Assembly (NCBI GenBank): GCA_963530515.1
Contig: CAUSEC010000017.1
Location: 1 to 64,000, forward strand
Length of the DNA: 64,000 bases
Source of the DNA: CBFFRJ01 sp963530515
GTDB lineage: Bacteria; Pseudomonadota; Gammaproteobacteria; Enterobacterales; Enterobacteriaceae
Reading direction: 5' to 3'
Made by a program: the position numbers and the translations under genes
Notes under the pieces: generated by a model
Database searches by the model: none
Told to the model about the DNA's origin: nothing
The model's input: the letters and a program-made list of their open reading frames with translations, nothing else
Part shown: positions 26,647 through 35,873 of the stretch, in pieces
How positions within the stretch are numbered: the first letter of the stretch is position 1
How the letters are laid out: each line of letters starts with the position of its first letter

Positions 26647-28233
26647 ATGACGACCATGAAAAAATTGTCTCAGGCATCAGTATTAACAAAATTACTCACG
26701 GGCTTTTCGATTTTAATTGCAATGATGCTCATTTTAGGGGCCGTTGCTATTTATCAACTCAACGTCAGTAATCAGCATATCGATAAATTCCGTGAAAACC
26801 GCATGCCGGGTGTACGTTACACCCTCGAAATGCGCGGTGTATTATCTGAAATGCGTTTACAGCAAACGCAGTATATTGCCTCCGTTACCCCTGAGGAGCG
26901 GGAAAAACATCGTGTGGAGCTGCTGCAAAATCAGGCAGTCTTCCTGAATGCTCAGCAGCAGTACGCGAAAATCAGCAAAGACTCGCCGGAGGAAATGCGT
27001 GCGCTGTTTACCACCGTTGTCGATAACTTCCGAAATTTTGTGGATGTGAACGCGAAGGTGATTGAAGCGGTCAGCGCCGGGAAACTGGACGAGGCATCGA
27101 AAATCAGCGGCGCGGTTTCGTCCAAATACCGCACCACCCTGATGGCTGATCTTGCCACGCTGGTGGATCAGGAAGTCGCGATGGGCAATGCCGCGGGGCG
27201 TGCCTCTCAGGCGGGTTACACCAGCGCACTTTATACCTTCTCCGGCCTGCTGTTGCTGGCACTGATTGCCACCGGGTTTATTGCCCTGTTCATCTCCCGC
27301 AGCCTGTCGCGCCAGTTGGGCGGCGAACCGGCCTATGCGGTTTCTATCATGCATGAAATTGCCTCCGGCAATCTTAAGGCGAACGTGAAACTGCGCGACA
27401 ACGATAACAACAGCCTGCTGGCGACCATCAAACTGATGAACAGCAAACTGGCTGAAATCATTGATGGCATTATTAACGGCAGCGAATCCATTTCGCTGGC
27501 GGCGAATGAAATTGCCCAGGGCAACAGTGACCTCTCCCAGCGCACCGAAGAGCAAGCCGCGTCGCTGGTGCAGACCTCCTCCAATATGCAGCAGATCACC
27601 GAAAACGTGAAAAGTAACGCCGATAACGCCCGCAAAGCGAGCGAACTGGCGCGTGAAACCTCACAAACGGCGGTCAAAGGCGGCAAAGAGGTGGATGATA
27701 TGCTCAAACGCATGCACGAGATTGCCCATAGCTCGCAGAAAATCGTCGACATCATTTCCGTGATTGAAGGCATTGCGTTCCAGACCAACATTCTGGCGCT
27801 GAACGCCGCCGTCGAAGCCGCTCGTGCCGGTGAGCAAGGCAAAGGTTTTGCCGTGGTCGCCGGTGAAGTGCGCAATCTGGCGCAGAAAAGTTCGTCAGCG
27901 GCCAAAGAGATCAAGCAGTTGATCGAAGGCACGGTGAACAAAATCACCGACGGGTCACGCTATGCTGACACCGCCAGCCGCGCGATGGAGCAGATTGTCG
28001 CCTCCGTCAATAAAGTGACGGATATTGTCGCCGAAATCTCGGCGGCGTCGACCGAGCAGCATCAGGGTATCAAAGAGATCAGTATGGCTATCGATCAGAT
28101 GGACACCGTGACGCAACAGAACGCCTCGCTGGTGGAACAGGCCGCCGTTGCCGCTCAGTCGATGACCGAACAGAGTGAAATGCTGCGCGATTCGGTGCGT
28201 TTCTTCCAGTTGAGAATGCAAAACGCCCAGTAA
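26647..28233 (+). CDS. Methyl-accepting chemotaxis protein
   Basis: 528 residues. First membrane helix at about 14-38, a periplasmic four-helix-bundle ligand domain (about 40-190), a second helix at about 194-216, a HAMP region containing RQLGGEP, and a signalling domain whose hairpin tip reads IAFQTNILALNAAVEAARAGEQGKGFAVVAGEVRNLAQ. It ends FFQLRMQNAQ and has no C-terminal NWETF-type pentapeptide, so methylation would rely on other receptors. The ligand is unknown. Start choice between 26647 and 26656 is open; neither has a strong ribosome site. Confidence 0.9.
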   Translation: MTTMKKLSQASVLTKLLTGFSILIAMMLILGAVAIYQLNVSNQHIDKFRENRMPGVRYTLEMRGVLSEMRLQQTQYIASVTPEEREKHRVELLQNQAVFLNAQQQYAKISKDSPEEMRALFTTVVDNFRNFVDVNAKVIEAVSAGKLDEASKISGAVSSKYRTTLMADLATLVDQEVAMGNAAGRASQAGYTSALYTFSGLLLLALIATGFIALFISRSLSRQLGGEPAYAVSIMHEIASGNLKANVKLRDNDNNSLLATIKLMNSKLAEIIDGIINGSESISLAANEIAQGNSDLSQRTEEQAASLVQTSSNMQQITENVKSNADNARKASELARETSQTAVKGGKEVDDMLKRMHEIAHSSQKIVDIISVIEGIAFQTNILALNAAVEAARAGEQGKGFAVVAGEVRNLAQKSSSAAKEIKQLIEGTVNKITDGSRYADTASRAMEQIVASVNKVTDIVAEISAASTEQHQGIKEISMAIDQMDTVTQQNASLVEQAAVAAQSMTEQSEMLRDSVRFFQLRMQNAQ

Positions 28234-28242
28234 GTCCTGATG

Positions 28243-28266
28243 ACGCCGGGCAACCGGCGTTTTCTT
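28243..28266 (+). terminator. Terminator of the chemoreceptor gene
   Basis: ACGCCGG, loop GCAA, CCGGCGT, then TTTCTT, 9 bases after the stop. Confidence 0.8.
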
Positions 28267-28400
28267 CTGGTTATCTCTCCAGGGCATTGTCTGAATTTTC
28301 ACGTTATTGACATCTATTTACTTCAGCACACGCTCATCACCCCCCTCTTTCATTTACTCTGTCGCCATTGGATTTTAGTTAAGTCAATAACGGCAGCAGA

Positions 28401-28883
28401 ATGGGAACACAAGAAATGAAGGTGATGGCGAAAGGCAATTTTTTGGTTATCGGAGACAAAACCAGCTGCGGTGGCGTCATTATCCAGGGTGCAGATTACT
28501 ATCATCTTCAGGGGCTACCGCAAGCGCGCGAGAACGATCTCGTTACCTGTGGCCTCTTCCCTGGCGTTTACACCATCGAGGGCGGCATTTCTCAAGTCTC
28601 ACTGGAAGGCAAAAGGATGGCCGGGACGTTGCACAGCAAAAGCAGTTGCCCCTGTCACTCATCATTGATTCCTTCAATAACAAACATTTGCTACGACGCA
28701 CTTGACGTTCCAGGTGAACCTGAACAACGGGTACAGGCGGCTCTCCAGTCACTCATACCAGATGCGCCTGTGCCGGAAACGGAGCCGGGATCTGAATCTG
28801 AATCTGAATCTGAATCTGAATCTGAATCTGAATCTGAAAAAGAATCGCGCGAAATCCCCACACCACAAGCATCGGCGGCGTGA
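28401..28883 (+). CDS. Orphan PAAR-motif protein with Ser-Glu repeat tail
   Basis: 160 residues. The first 85 or so (GNFLVIGDKTSCGGVIIQG ... SSCPCHSS) form a PAAR-like domain, the sharpened tip of the type VI secretion spike on VgrG; Cys and His near CPCH could hold the tip metal. The tail is disordered, with eight Ser-Glu pairs, and there is no toxin domain. No other T6SS gene is near, so it is an orphan that could load an effector coded elsewhere. The start could be 28401 or the ATG at 28416. Confidence 0.75.
   Translation: MGTQEMKVMAKGNFLVIGDKTSCGGVIIQGADYYHLQGLPQARENDLVTCGLFPGVYTIEGGISQVSLEGKRMAGTLHSKSSCPCHSSLIPSITNICYDALDVPGEPEQRVQAALQSLIPDAPVPETEPGSESESESESESESESEKESREIPTPQASAA
28791..28838. 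repeat. Hexanucleotide tandem repeat (TCTGAA)8
   Basis: Eight perfect copies of TCTGAA code for the Ser-Glu run in the PAAR protein. Copy-number change keeps the frame and would lengthen or shorten the acidic linker. Confidence 0.95.
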
Positions 28884-28897
28884 ATATTGTGCTGCGA

Positions 28898-28936
28898 CCC
28901 GACAAGCACTGAGCTCAGCCTGTCGGGCGCTCCTCT
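28898..28936. terminator. Hairpin between PAAR gene and aldehyde dehydrogenase gene
   Basis: CCCGACA and TGTCGGG pair across 16 bases in the gap between two convergent genes, followed on the plus strand by CGCTCCTCTTTT. Confidence 0.5.
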
Positions 28937-28948
28937 TTTGGCGAAATG

Positions 28949-30373
28949 TCAGTGCGCAATCTGAACTATCGTCTTCGGTTCCATAAACGCTGCAATTCCC
29001 CAACGGCCCATCTCGCGGCCGATCCCGGAATGTTTAAATCCACCAAACGGGGCGCCACCTTCATGGGTAAGCGTATTGATCTGAACCCGCCCGGCATGAA
29101 TGCGCTCACCGACGGCACGTGCACGTGCCGTATCGCCCCCCAGTACCAGTGCGCTTAATCCATACTCCGTATCATTGGCGATATCAATGGCATCATCCTC
29201 ATTGTCATAAGTGATGATGGACAAGACCGGACCGAAGATCTCTTCCCGGGCAATCCGCATGTCGTTGTTGACGTCGGTAAACAGCGTCGGCTTAACAAAC
29301 CATCCCTGCGCGCTTTCATCCGGTCGACCTTCTCCGCCCGCCAGCAATCGCGCCCCTTCCTCGCCTCCCAGGCGAATGTAATTCTGCACCCGTTGCCACT
29401 GTTTTTCACTGACCATGGGGCCGATAGTCGTCCGGGGATCCTGAGGATTACCCGAGTGCATGGCGAGTACCGCTTCAGCCAGCGCCGTTTCGCATTCCGC
29501 TTTACGCGAACGCGGGATCAGAATGCGCGTTCCGGCAATGCAGGCCTGCCCGCTGTTCATAAACCCGGCCTGAATGGCCAGTGGAACGGCGGTCGCCAGA
29601 TCGGCATCGTCGAGGATAATCGTCGGTGATTTCCCACCAAGCTCCAGCGTAACGCGCGTAAAGCTGTCGGCGGCATTACGCAAAATCGCTTTCCCGGTCA
29701 GCGTCGAACCGGTGAACGAAATTTTTGCCACGTCCGGGTGTCGGCTGATGACCTCGCCCACCACATCGCCACGCCCGGTGATGATATTGCATACCCCCGC
29801 AGGTAGCCGGGCGACATGCAGCGCCTGCATCACGACCTGGGTTTGTAAGGCGCTCATTTCGCTCGGTTTGATAACGGCCGTACACCCGGCAGCCAGCGCG
29901 GTGGCGAGTTTGCCGCAGATAAACCCGGCATTGCTGTTCCACGGGGTGATGAGTCCGGCGACGCCCAGCGGCGTCATTTTCACCTGAGCCAGCCCCACGG
30001 TGCTTGTGAAGGAAAATGCCTGCAGATCCCGCATCACCTGTTCGATGACGTCTGCCGGGTAGCGGGCCATCCAGTCCGCACGGGACACCGGCGCACCGTA
30101 TTCCAGAACAATGGCTTTTCGCAGCACATGTTCGCTTTCCCGCATCGCGTCGCGCATTCTCCCCAGTACGGCCAGACGTTGCTCAACGGTGGTTTGCGAC
30201 CAGGCCACAAACGCCGCCTTTGCCGCGGCGATGGCGCGGCGGGCGTCCTCTTCGTTAGCAAGACGGACGTGTCCGATGATCCCGGCGGTGGCCGGGTTGT
30301 ATAAAGCAAAATATTCTTCGCCCTGTGCTGTGACAAATTCACCGTTAATAAAGACGTGTTCAAGCTGTTGCAT
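28949..30373 (-). CDS. NAD(P)-dependent aldehyde dehydrogenase
   Basis: 474 residues from the ATG at 30373, which has a near-perfect ribosome site (CGGAGGT, 5 bases away); longer in-frame starts lie inside the divergent LysR gene. Family motifs are present: ITPWNSNAGF, ISFTGSTLTGK, the catalytic Glu in LELGGKSP, the catalytic Cys in NSGQACIAGTR, and EEIFGPVLSI. It oxidises an aldehyde to the acid; substrate unknown. It is divergent from the broken LysR gene at 30471, which was probably its regulator. Confidence 0.9.
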   Translation of the reverse strand: MQQLEHVFINGEFVTAQGEEYFALYNPATAGIIGHVRLANEEDARRAIAAAKAAFVAWSQTTVEQRLAVLGRMRDAMRESEHVLRKAIVLEYGAPVSRADWMARYPADVIEQVMRDLQAFSFTSTVGLAQVKMTPLGVAGLITPWNSNAGFICGKLATALAAGCTAVIKPSEMSALQTQVVMQALHVARLPAGVCNIITGRGDVVGEVISRHPDVAKISFTGSTLTGKAILRNAADSFTRVTLELGGKSPTIILDDADLATAVPLAIQAGFMNSGQACIAGTRILIPRSRKAECETALAEAVLAMHSGNPQDPRTTIGPMVSEKQWQRVQNYIRLGGEEGARLLAGGEGRPDESAQGWFVKPTLFTDVNNDMRIAREEIFGPVLSIITYDNEDDAIDIANDTEYGLSALVLGGDTARARAVGERIHAGRVQINTLTHEGGAPFGGFKHSGIGREMGRWGIAAFMEPKTIVQIAH

Positions 30374-30470
30374 CGTGACCTCCGGGTTGATGACCAGAGT
30401 GTTGCACAGCTTTATCACTCCGATAATCCACGCTATCCTGCAAAGGTTGTTTCGAAAATCAGGATAATCA

Positions 30471-31361
30471 ATGCATCGTTCAGGGTTAGTCGAGCTGGAA
30501 GTGGTGATGGCGGTGATCCGCCAGGGCAGTTTTCGCGCCGCCGCGCTGGAGTTGGGTATGTCTGCGACCGCGGTGAGCAATGCCATTGCCGGACTGGAGT
30601 CACGCCTGGCAACCCGGCTTTTTAATCGCACCACCCGCAGCGTGGCGCTGACGGAGGCCGGGCAGCGCTTTGTCGATCGCGTGGGCCCGGCGTTGCAGGT
30701 TATTCAGCAAGCGGCCGATGAAATCCATAACGTGCCGGATGAACCGTCCGGGACGCTGCGCATCAATGCGCCCCAGGCGGCGGGCCGGTTATTTCTCGAC
30801 GATCTGATCATTCGTTTTCTCGCCCGCTACCCGCAAATGCGCCTTGAGGTCGCCAGCGAAGCCCGGATGATTGATATTGTTGCCGAGGGCTACGATGCGG
30901 GCATACGCCTGGCGGAGTCTGTCCCTCAGGACATGATTGCCGTCCCGCTGACCCCCGATATTCGCATGCGCGTTGTCGGAACACCGACCTAGTTTGCGCG
31001 TCACGGCATCCCGGAGACGCCGGAAGCACTTACCCGGCATCAGGGTATTTGCATGCGGATGTCTCATGGCGGCGTGTACCGCTGGGAAATGGCGCGCCAC
31101 GGCGAGCATTTTGCCATTGCGGTTCCCGCGCGACTGGCCACCACCGATCTTTTTACCTCAATCAGTGCCGTGCAGGCAGGACTGGGTATCGGCTTTTTGC
31201 CGGAGTTGTACATTCAGGATTTGTTGCAGAAAGGCGAACTGGTCAGCGTGCTGGACGAGTGGACACAGCCTTTCAAGGGGCTGTGTCTTTACTACCCTGG
31301 CCACCGGCACATTCCGGTGGGACTTAAGGCTTTTATTGCTTTCGTGCGGGAACAACATTGA
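30471..31361 (+). pseudogene. LysR-family regulator interrupted by one in-frame TAG
   Basis: The N-terminal part (codons 1-173) has the helix-turn-helix (VVMAVIRQGSFRAAALELGMSATAVSNAIAGLE; broken here only for description) and half of the effector domain. At 30990-30992 a TAG stop interrupts the frame, and the same frame goes on without a shift to 31361 with the rest of the effector domain (FARHGIPETPEALTRH ... YYPGHRHIPVG). In homologues the residue at this place is usually Tyr (a YFARHG motif), so a single TAT/TAC to TAG change explains it. It was about 296 residues. The divergent aldehyde dehydrogenase is its likely former target. Confidence 0.85.
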
Positions 31362-31364
31362 CGG

Positions 31365-31844
31365 CTAGTTCAGCCCGGCGCGGTCCAGACCGTAAGCGGC
31401 ATCCTGCGAACCGGGCAGCATCTGCGAGAGAATTTGCAGGCGGTTCCAGGCATTGATAATGGCAATCGCGAAGGCCAGCTCGGCAATCTCCTCATCGCTA
31501 AAATACTCACGCGTCGCGCGATAGAGCGCATCTGATACGCCCTCTTCACCCAGGCGGGTCAGCGCTTCGGTCAGCGCCAGCGCCGCCTTCTCCTTCGCAC
31601 TGAACAGCGGTGATTCGCGCCAGATGGCAACGTGGTACAGGCGCAGCTCGCGCTCGCCGCGCAATTTTGCCTGTTTTACATGCATATCCAGACAGAAAGC
31701 GCAGCCGTTGAGCTGAGAGGCGCGGATGTCGACCAGGTTTTTAATGCCGCCATCCAGCGTGCTTTTGTGGGAGGCCATGCTGGCATCGCCCAGGGTTTTG
31801 ATCAGGGCTGGAATGGTTTCAAAGTGATTGATGCGGGTGCTCAT
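31365..31844 (-). CDS. Carboxymuconolactone-decarboxylase/AhpD-like protein
   Basis: 159 residues from the ATG at 31844, which has GAGGAA 8 bases upstream. The AhpD-type motif CAFCLDMH (CxxC....H form) at about residue 50-57 marks the redox-active disulfide of alkylhydroperoxidase-like proteins. The remainder is all-helical as expected. It may reduce peroxides or protect against oxidative stress. It is divergent from the MocR-type regulator at 31937 and is probably controlled by it. Confidence 0.85.
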   Translation of the reverse strand: MSTRINHFETIPALIKTLGDASMASHKSTLDGGIKNLVDIRASQLNGCAFCLDMHVKQAKLRGERELRLYHVAIWRESPLFSAKEKAALALTEALTRLGEEGVSDALYRATREYFSDEEIAELAFAIAIINAWNRLQILSQMLPGSQDAAYGLDRAGLN

Positions 31845-31889
31845 AGTTATATTCCTCATGTATTGATTCGCCTGAAGCTATAGTAGAGA

Positions 31890-31917
31890 TTTATGGCATA
31901 GTAAAAAGGGTCATAAA
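31890..31917. promoter_or_regulatory. Inverted repeat in the AhpD-like/MocR divergent promoter
   Basis: TTTATG (31890-31895) and CATAAA (31912-31917) are spaced by 16 bases, midway between the two divergent genes. The arrangement fits a MocR-type operator, but only the symmetry is seen. Confidence 0.35.
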
Positions 31918-31936
31918 CTCACAATCGAGGTAGGAC

Positions 31937-33334
31937 ATGAAGACGGGATATCGCGATATTTATGCCCGCTTTCGGCAGGATATTCTTCAGGGGCTGCGTA
32001 AACCCGGCGACAAAGTCCCTTCCGTGCGCGTACTGGCGGCGGAGCTGAAAGTGGCGCGCAAAACGGTTGAAACGGCCTATGCCATTCTGGTGGGTGAAGG
32101 TTACCTGGTAAGCCTGGGGGCGCGCGGTACAAAGGTGAACCCGGAACTGGTGCTCCCGTCAGTGCCAGCACACGAAACATCGGTTATCGCGGAAGAAACG
32201 CCGCTCGCCTCGGTCGTCAATCTCCGTGACCAGCAGGGTTTTCTGCGCCTCGGCGTGCCCGCGCTGGATGCCTTTCCCACCAAGAAATGGCTGCTGTTAG
32301 CGGGTAAAGCAATGCGATCGCTACCTGCCGCCGAGATGATGAATCCTCCGCTGATGGGGTACCCGCCCCTGCGCGAGGCTATCGCCCGTTATCTCAATAT
32401 TTCTCGTGGCCTGAACTGCAGTGCCGGGCAGATTTTTATCACCAGCGGGTATCGCAACAACCTCACCCTCATCCTCGATACGCTCGCCAGGGAGAACGAC
32501 AAAGTCGTGCTGGAAGATCCCGGCTATTTTTTTGGTCAGCAGTTGCTCAAACGCGCCGTAAAAAACCTGCACCCGGTGCCGGTGGATGCCCAGGGGCTGG
32601 ATGTCGGCCATTTGCTGAATTATCACGCCGATGCACGCTTTGTATTTGTGACACCGTCACACCACAGCCCTCTGGCCGTCACCCTCTCCCTGCCGCGTAA
32701 ACATCAGTTACTGGAGTGGGCCAATGCCCATAACGCCTGGATTATTGAAGATGATTACGACGGCGAGTTCCATTACACCCGCAACGTGCTGCCCTCGCTG
32801 AAAAGCCTGGATACCCAGGATCGAGTCATCTATATGGGAACGTTCAGTAAAACCATCATGCCTTCTCTGCGCATCAGCTACCTGGTGATGCCCCATTCGA
32901 CAATCAGTGCCTTTCGGGAAACCGGCGAAATCACTGAAAACGGGCAGCCAGTGCTGACGCAAAAAATGGTGGCCAGCTTTCTTTCTGAAGGCCATTTCTT
33001 CCGCCATTTAAAAAAAATGCGCACCCTTTATCAGCAGCGACGGGCCATGATGCTCACCGCGCTTGGTAGGGTGTTCCCTGACTATTTTGAGGTGGAAGTG
33101 AATGATGGCGGGATGCATATCATCGCGTTTTTACGCCACGGGGTAGACGATGTCGGGCTGGCGAAAATCTGGCAGCAACATCAGCTTCGGGTGAGTCCAC
33201 TTTCAGAGTGGTATAACAGGTCGCCTAAGCGCTATGGACTGATTATGGGGTACACCAATATTCAGTCGACGGAAGAAGCGGTGATGTTATTCGCACGTGT
33301 GGAGGAGCATACGCGGAGATGGGCTGAGAACTGA
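31937..33334 (+). CDS. MocR/PdxR-type regulator, GntR domain with aminotransferase domain
   Basis: 465 residues. An N-terminal GntR winged helix (about 1-75; GDKVPSVRVLAAELKVARKTVETAY) is joined to a fold-type I aminotransferase domain (about 110-460). The PLP lysine is in GTFSKTIMPSLR, with FVTPSHHSPLAVT and EDDYDGEF (PLP ring Asp) before it. Such proteins sense PLP or aldehyde/amino compounds and control one divergent gene, here the AhpD-like protein. The start is preceded by AGGTAGG. Confidence 0.9.
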   Translation: MKTGYRDIYARFRQDILQGLRKPGDKVPSVRVLAAELKVARKTVETAYAILVGEGYLVSLGARGTKVNPELVLPSVPAHETSVIAEETPLASVVNLRDQQGFLRLGVPALDAFPTKKWLLLAGKAMRSLPAAEMMNPPLMGYPPLREAIARYLNISRGLNCSAGQIFITSGYRNNLTLILDTLARENDKVVLEDPGYFFGQQLLKRAVKNLHPVPVDAQGLDVGHLLNYHADARFVFVTPSHHSPLAVTLSLPRKHQLLEWANAHNAWIIEDDYDGEFHYTRNVLPSLKSLDTQDRVIYMGTFSKTIMPSLRISYLVMPHSTISAFRETGEITENGQPVLTQKMVASFLSEGHFFRHLKKMRTLYQQRRAMMLTALGRVFPDYFEVEVNDGGMHIIAFLRHGVDDVGLAKIWQQHQLRVSPLSEWYNRSPKRYGLIMGYTNIQSTEEAVMLFARVEEHTRRWAEN

Positions 33335-33366
33335 AAGGGGAGCAAGCCCCCCTTTCAGGCTACTAC

Positions 33367-33471
33367 TCAGGGCAGTGAACTGACGAATGAGATATCCCAT
33401 GCCGTGGCGATAAGCGAGATACCGAATACCAGACCCATTACGAGCGGTAACGTTTTTTCCAGCTTTTCCAT
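33367..33471 (-). CDS. Small single-pass membrane protein, 34 residues
   Basis: From the ATG at 33471 the product is MEKLEKTLPL followed by one hydrophobic helix (VMGLVFGISLIATAW) and DISFVSSLP. AGGGA stands 7 bases upstream, which sets this start; a longer frame to 33558 is Arg/Pro-rich and looks non-coding. Short single-helix proteins of this kind often regulate membrane complexes. I do not recognise it. A hairpin (CTGAAAGGGG/CCCCTTTCAG, near 33333-33359) separates it from the MocR gene. Confidence 0.55.
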   Translation of the reverse strand: MEKLEKTLPLVMGLVFGISLIATAWDISFVSSLP

Positions 33472-33670
33472 TGCTTGTCCCTCTCTTCGTTCGTGTTGCG
33501 CCAGCTTCGGCAGCAACGGCTTTTTCCCTGGTCGACGAGGTCGACGCGGATGTGGCACGTAAAATTATAGAAAGAAAATGCTACCCTGGTTAGCTATTCG
33601 TGTTTTTTGCGCCGATTCTGATGCCTCTTTTGTTGAGATCTCCATAAGTATGTTGTAACTAAATAAGAGG

Positions 33671-33699
33671 CAAAATGAAGGGAGCACATGGCTCCCTTC
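33671..33699 (-). terminator. Terminator of uxaB
   Basis: On the minus strand GAAGGGAGC, loop CATGT, GCTCCCTTC, then ATTTTG, 19 bases past the uxaB stop. Confidence 0.65.
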
Positions 33700-33717
33700 C
33701 GTTAACAGGCTATTCGC

Positions 33718-35169
33718 TTAGCAGAGCGGTTTCACCGCATCACGCATGCCGCGCAGAAGAATGGCATCCAGATCCAGAGAAACCTGTTCTACCAATCCGC
33801 TGACCTGAGTCAGATCCTGCTCCCAGTGATCGCTCACCGCCAGAACCGAGCGGACCAGTTCGGTGGTGCTGATTTGACGGTCGCCATGCTGGCTCCACAA
33901 CTGCTGATAGCGCTCAATCCAGTGTGCATCGTCCTGCACCGGGTACACTTCGCCATTACGATCGGCACGGTAGAAGGCAATCAGAGCCGCCAGCGCGAAG
34001 GTCAGACGTGCAGGCAGTTTGCCGTTTTGCTCCTGCCCTTTCAGCAACTGCGGCAGAATACGGGTGCGGAACTTGGTCATCCCGTTCAGCGCAATCGACA
34101 GCAACTGATGCTTGATGTACGGATTACGGAAACGGCCAGTTACCGCGCTGGCAAAGGTTTCCAGCTCATCACGCGGCAGGTCGAGCACCGGGATAATCTC
34201 TTCGTAAATCGCTTTTTCAACAAAGGCGCAAATTTCCGCGTCGTTCATTGCTTCGCCAACGGTATCGATACCCGCCTGGAATGCCACCGGCACCAGTGCG
34301 GTGTGCGCACCGTTGAGAATAGCGACTTTACGCTCTTTATACGGTTTGATGTCGTCAACAATCAGCACGTTCAGTGGGTATTGATCCAGACGCAGCTCCT
34401 GCGCCAGGGACTTCGGCCCCTGAATCACAAACAGGTAGAAGTGCTCCGCGGTATCCAGGAAACCGTCGTGATAGCCCAGCTCGGCTTCAATCTGTGCCAC
34501 TTCATCACGCGGATAACCGGTCACAATGCGGTCGACCAGCGTAGAGCAGAAGGTGTTGGCGTCGTTGAGCCATTGGGTAAATGCCGCTGGCAGTTCCCAG
34601 TCCTGGGCATAGCGCAGAACCAGTTCACGCAGCGCATCACCATTGTAATCAATGAGTTCGCAAGGAATGATCACCCACCCTTTGTCAGCCGCACCCGAAA
34701 AATGAGTGAAACGTTCAAACAGCAGGCGGGTCAGTTTGGCCGGGTAGCTAACGGCTGGCGCATCGTCGAATTTGTCCCCGGCATGGTAGCTGATACCCGC
34801 TTCCGTGGTGTTCGAGAAGACGAAACGCATATCCGGGTTGTGGGCCAGCTTCAGGAACTCATCGTACTGGCTGTAAACACTGATTTCACGGTTGACGGAA
34901 CGAATGAGGCGCGCGTCGCTGACCGCTTCGCCCTGCTCGTTCAGACCACGGATAATGGTGGTATAGAGGCCATCCTGCGTGCTCAGTGACGGCGGGAACG
35001 TGCTGTCGATAGGACGAACCAGCACGATACCCGCGTTCAGGTCGGTGTGCTCGTTTAACAAATCAATCTGCCAGTCAACGAAAGCGCGTAAGAAGTTGCC
35101 TTCACCAAATTGAATCACGCGTTCAGGGTAAGAAGCACCGGGGAAATCGCGACGGTTTACAGTGTTCAC
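33718..35169 (-). CDS. uxaB: Altronate oxidoreductase (tagaturonate reductase) UxaB
   Basis: 483 residues, the E. coli length. It reduces D-tagaturonate to D-altronate with NADH in galacturonate breakdown. The N-terminal Rossmann segment (RVIQFGEGNFLRAFVDWQID), the lysine-containing KERKVAILNGAHTALVP motif and the polyol-dehydrogenase C-terminal domain are all clear. In E. coli it is controlled by ExuR; a TTGGT-containing half-site (ATTGGTGTAATAA near 35209) lies upstream, but a full operator is not evident. With the GH28 enzyme at 8140 it points to pectin use. Confidence 0.95.
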   Translation of the reverse strand: MNTVNRRDFPGASYPERVIQFGEGNFLRAFVDWQIDLLNEHTDLNAGIVLVRPIDSTFPPSLSTQDGLYTTIIRGLNEQGEAVSDARLIRSVNREISVYSQYDEFLKLAHNPDMRFVFSNTTEAGISYHAGDKFDDAPAVSYPAKLTRLLFERFTHFSGAADKGWVIIPCELIDYNGDALRELVLRYAQDWELPAAFTQWLNDANTFCSTLVDRIVTGYPRDEVAQIEAELGYHDGFLDTAEHFYLFVIQGPKSLAQELRLDQYPLNVLIVDDIKPYKERKVAILNGAHTALVPVAFQAGIDTVGEAMNDAEICAFVEKAIYEEIIPVLDLPRDELETFASAVTGRFRNPYIKHQLLSIALNGMTKFRTRILPQLLKGQEQNGKLPARLTFALAALIAFYRADRNGEVYPVQDDAHWIERYQQLWSQHGDRQISTTELVRSVLAVSDHWEQDLTQVSGLVEQVSLDLDAILLRGMRDAVKPLC

Positions 35170-35286
35170 AATGGGTTCCTTTTTTGATTAGTCATACAAC
35201 CTGGGAAGATTGGTGTAATAACTTATCAGACTTTTAAACCATGAACCCCTGTTTTGATCAAAGTGAGCAGACAAATTCTACGTCAA

Positions 35287-35814
35287 TCACAAAAACTTAT
35301 AAAAAACGCTGGTACTTGTCATTTCCCCGTCCGGCATCAATGCATAGCGCGGAATTTCTCCCACTTTTTGCCAGCCTGAAAGCGCATAAAAGGTCTCTGC
35401 CCCGCTGCCGGTGCTGGTATCGAGCACCAGTACCGATTTGCCATGATCCCGCGCCGCCGTTTCCAGCGCCGTCATCAAACGTCCGGCAACGCCTTTGCGT
35501 CGGGCACGGTCATGGACCAGCAGTTTGGCAACATCCGCGCGATGCGGCTGGTTTTCTGGCTGTTCGAGGATAAGTTGTACCGTACCGACTATCCCCAGAC
35601 CTTCGTGGTCATCAACCAGCACGAGGCGTTCGCCGCGCGCCACACTCTGCGCGACGTTTTGCCAGAACGCACGGGATTTTTCGCGGCCAAAAGGCAGCAT
35701 GAAACTGACCGACGCACCGCCCTGCACGCAGTTTTCCAGCACGTCACAGAGTTCGTCGATACGGGAGAGGATGTCGTCAGCCGACAGGGAATGAAGAGAA
35801 GAAGAGGTGGTCAT
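35287..35814 (-). CDS. GNAT-family N-acetyltransferase
   Basis: 175 residues. A GNAT fold with the acetyl-CoA loop RARRKGVAGRLM (R-x-x-G-x-G/A type) at about residue 105, preceded by VAKLLVHD and followed by LDTSTGSGAETFYALSGW. It should transfer an acetyl group to an amine; the substrate is unknown. It stands between uxaB and a GGDEF gene and is absent from this place in E. coli. Confidence 0.85.
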   Translation of the reverse strand: MTTSSSLHSLSADDILSRIDELCDVLENCVQGGASVSFMLPFGREKSRAFWQNVAQSVARGERLVLVDDHEGLGIVGTVQLILEQPENQPHRADVAKLLVHDRARRKGVAGRLMTALETAARDHGKSVLVLDTSTGSGAETFYALSGWQKVGEIPRYALMPDGEMTSTSVFYKFL

Positions 35815-35873
35815 TTTTATTCCTTAAAAACAACCACTATGCATTTTACATTTTGCCAACACAATCAAGCGTG

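Noticed and set aside
28791..28838. (TCTGAA)8 as an on/off phase-variation switch
   Set aside because: The unit is six bases, so copy-number change does not shift the frame.
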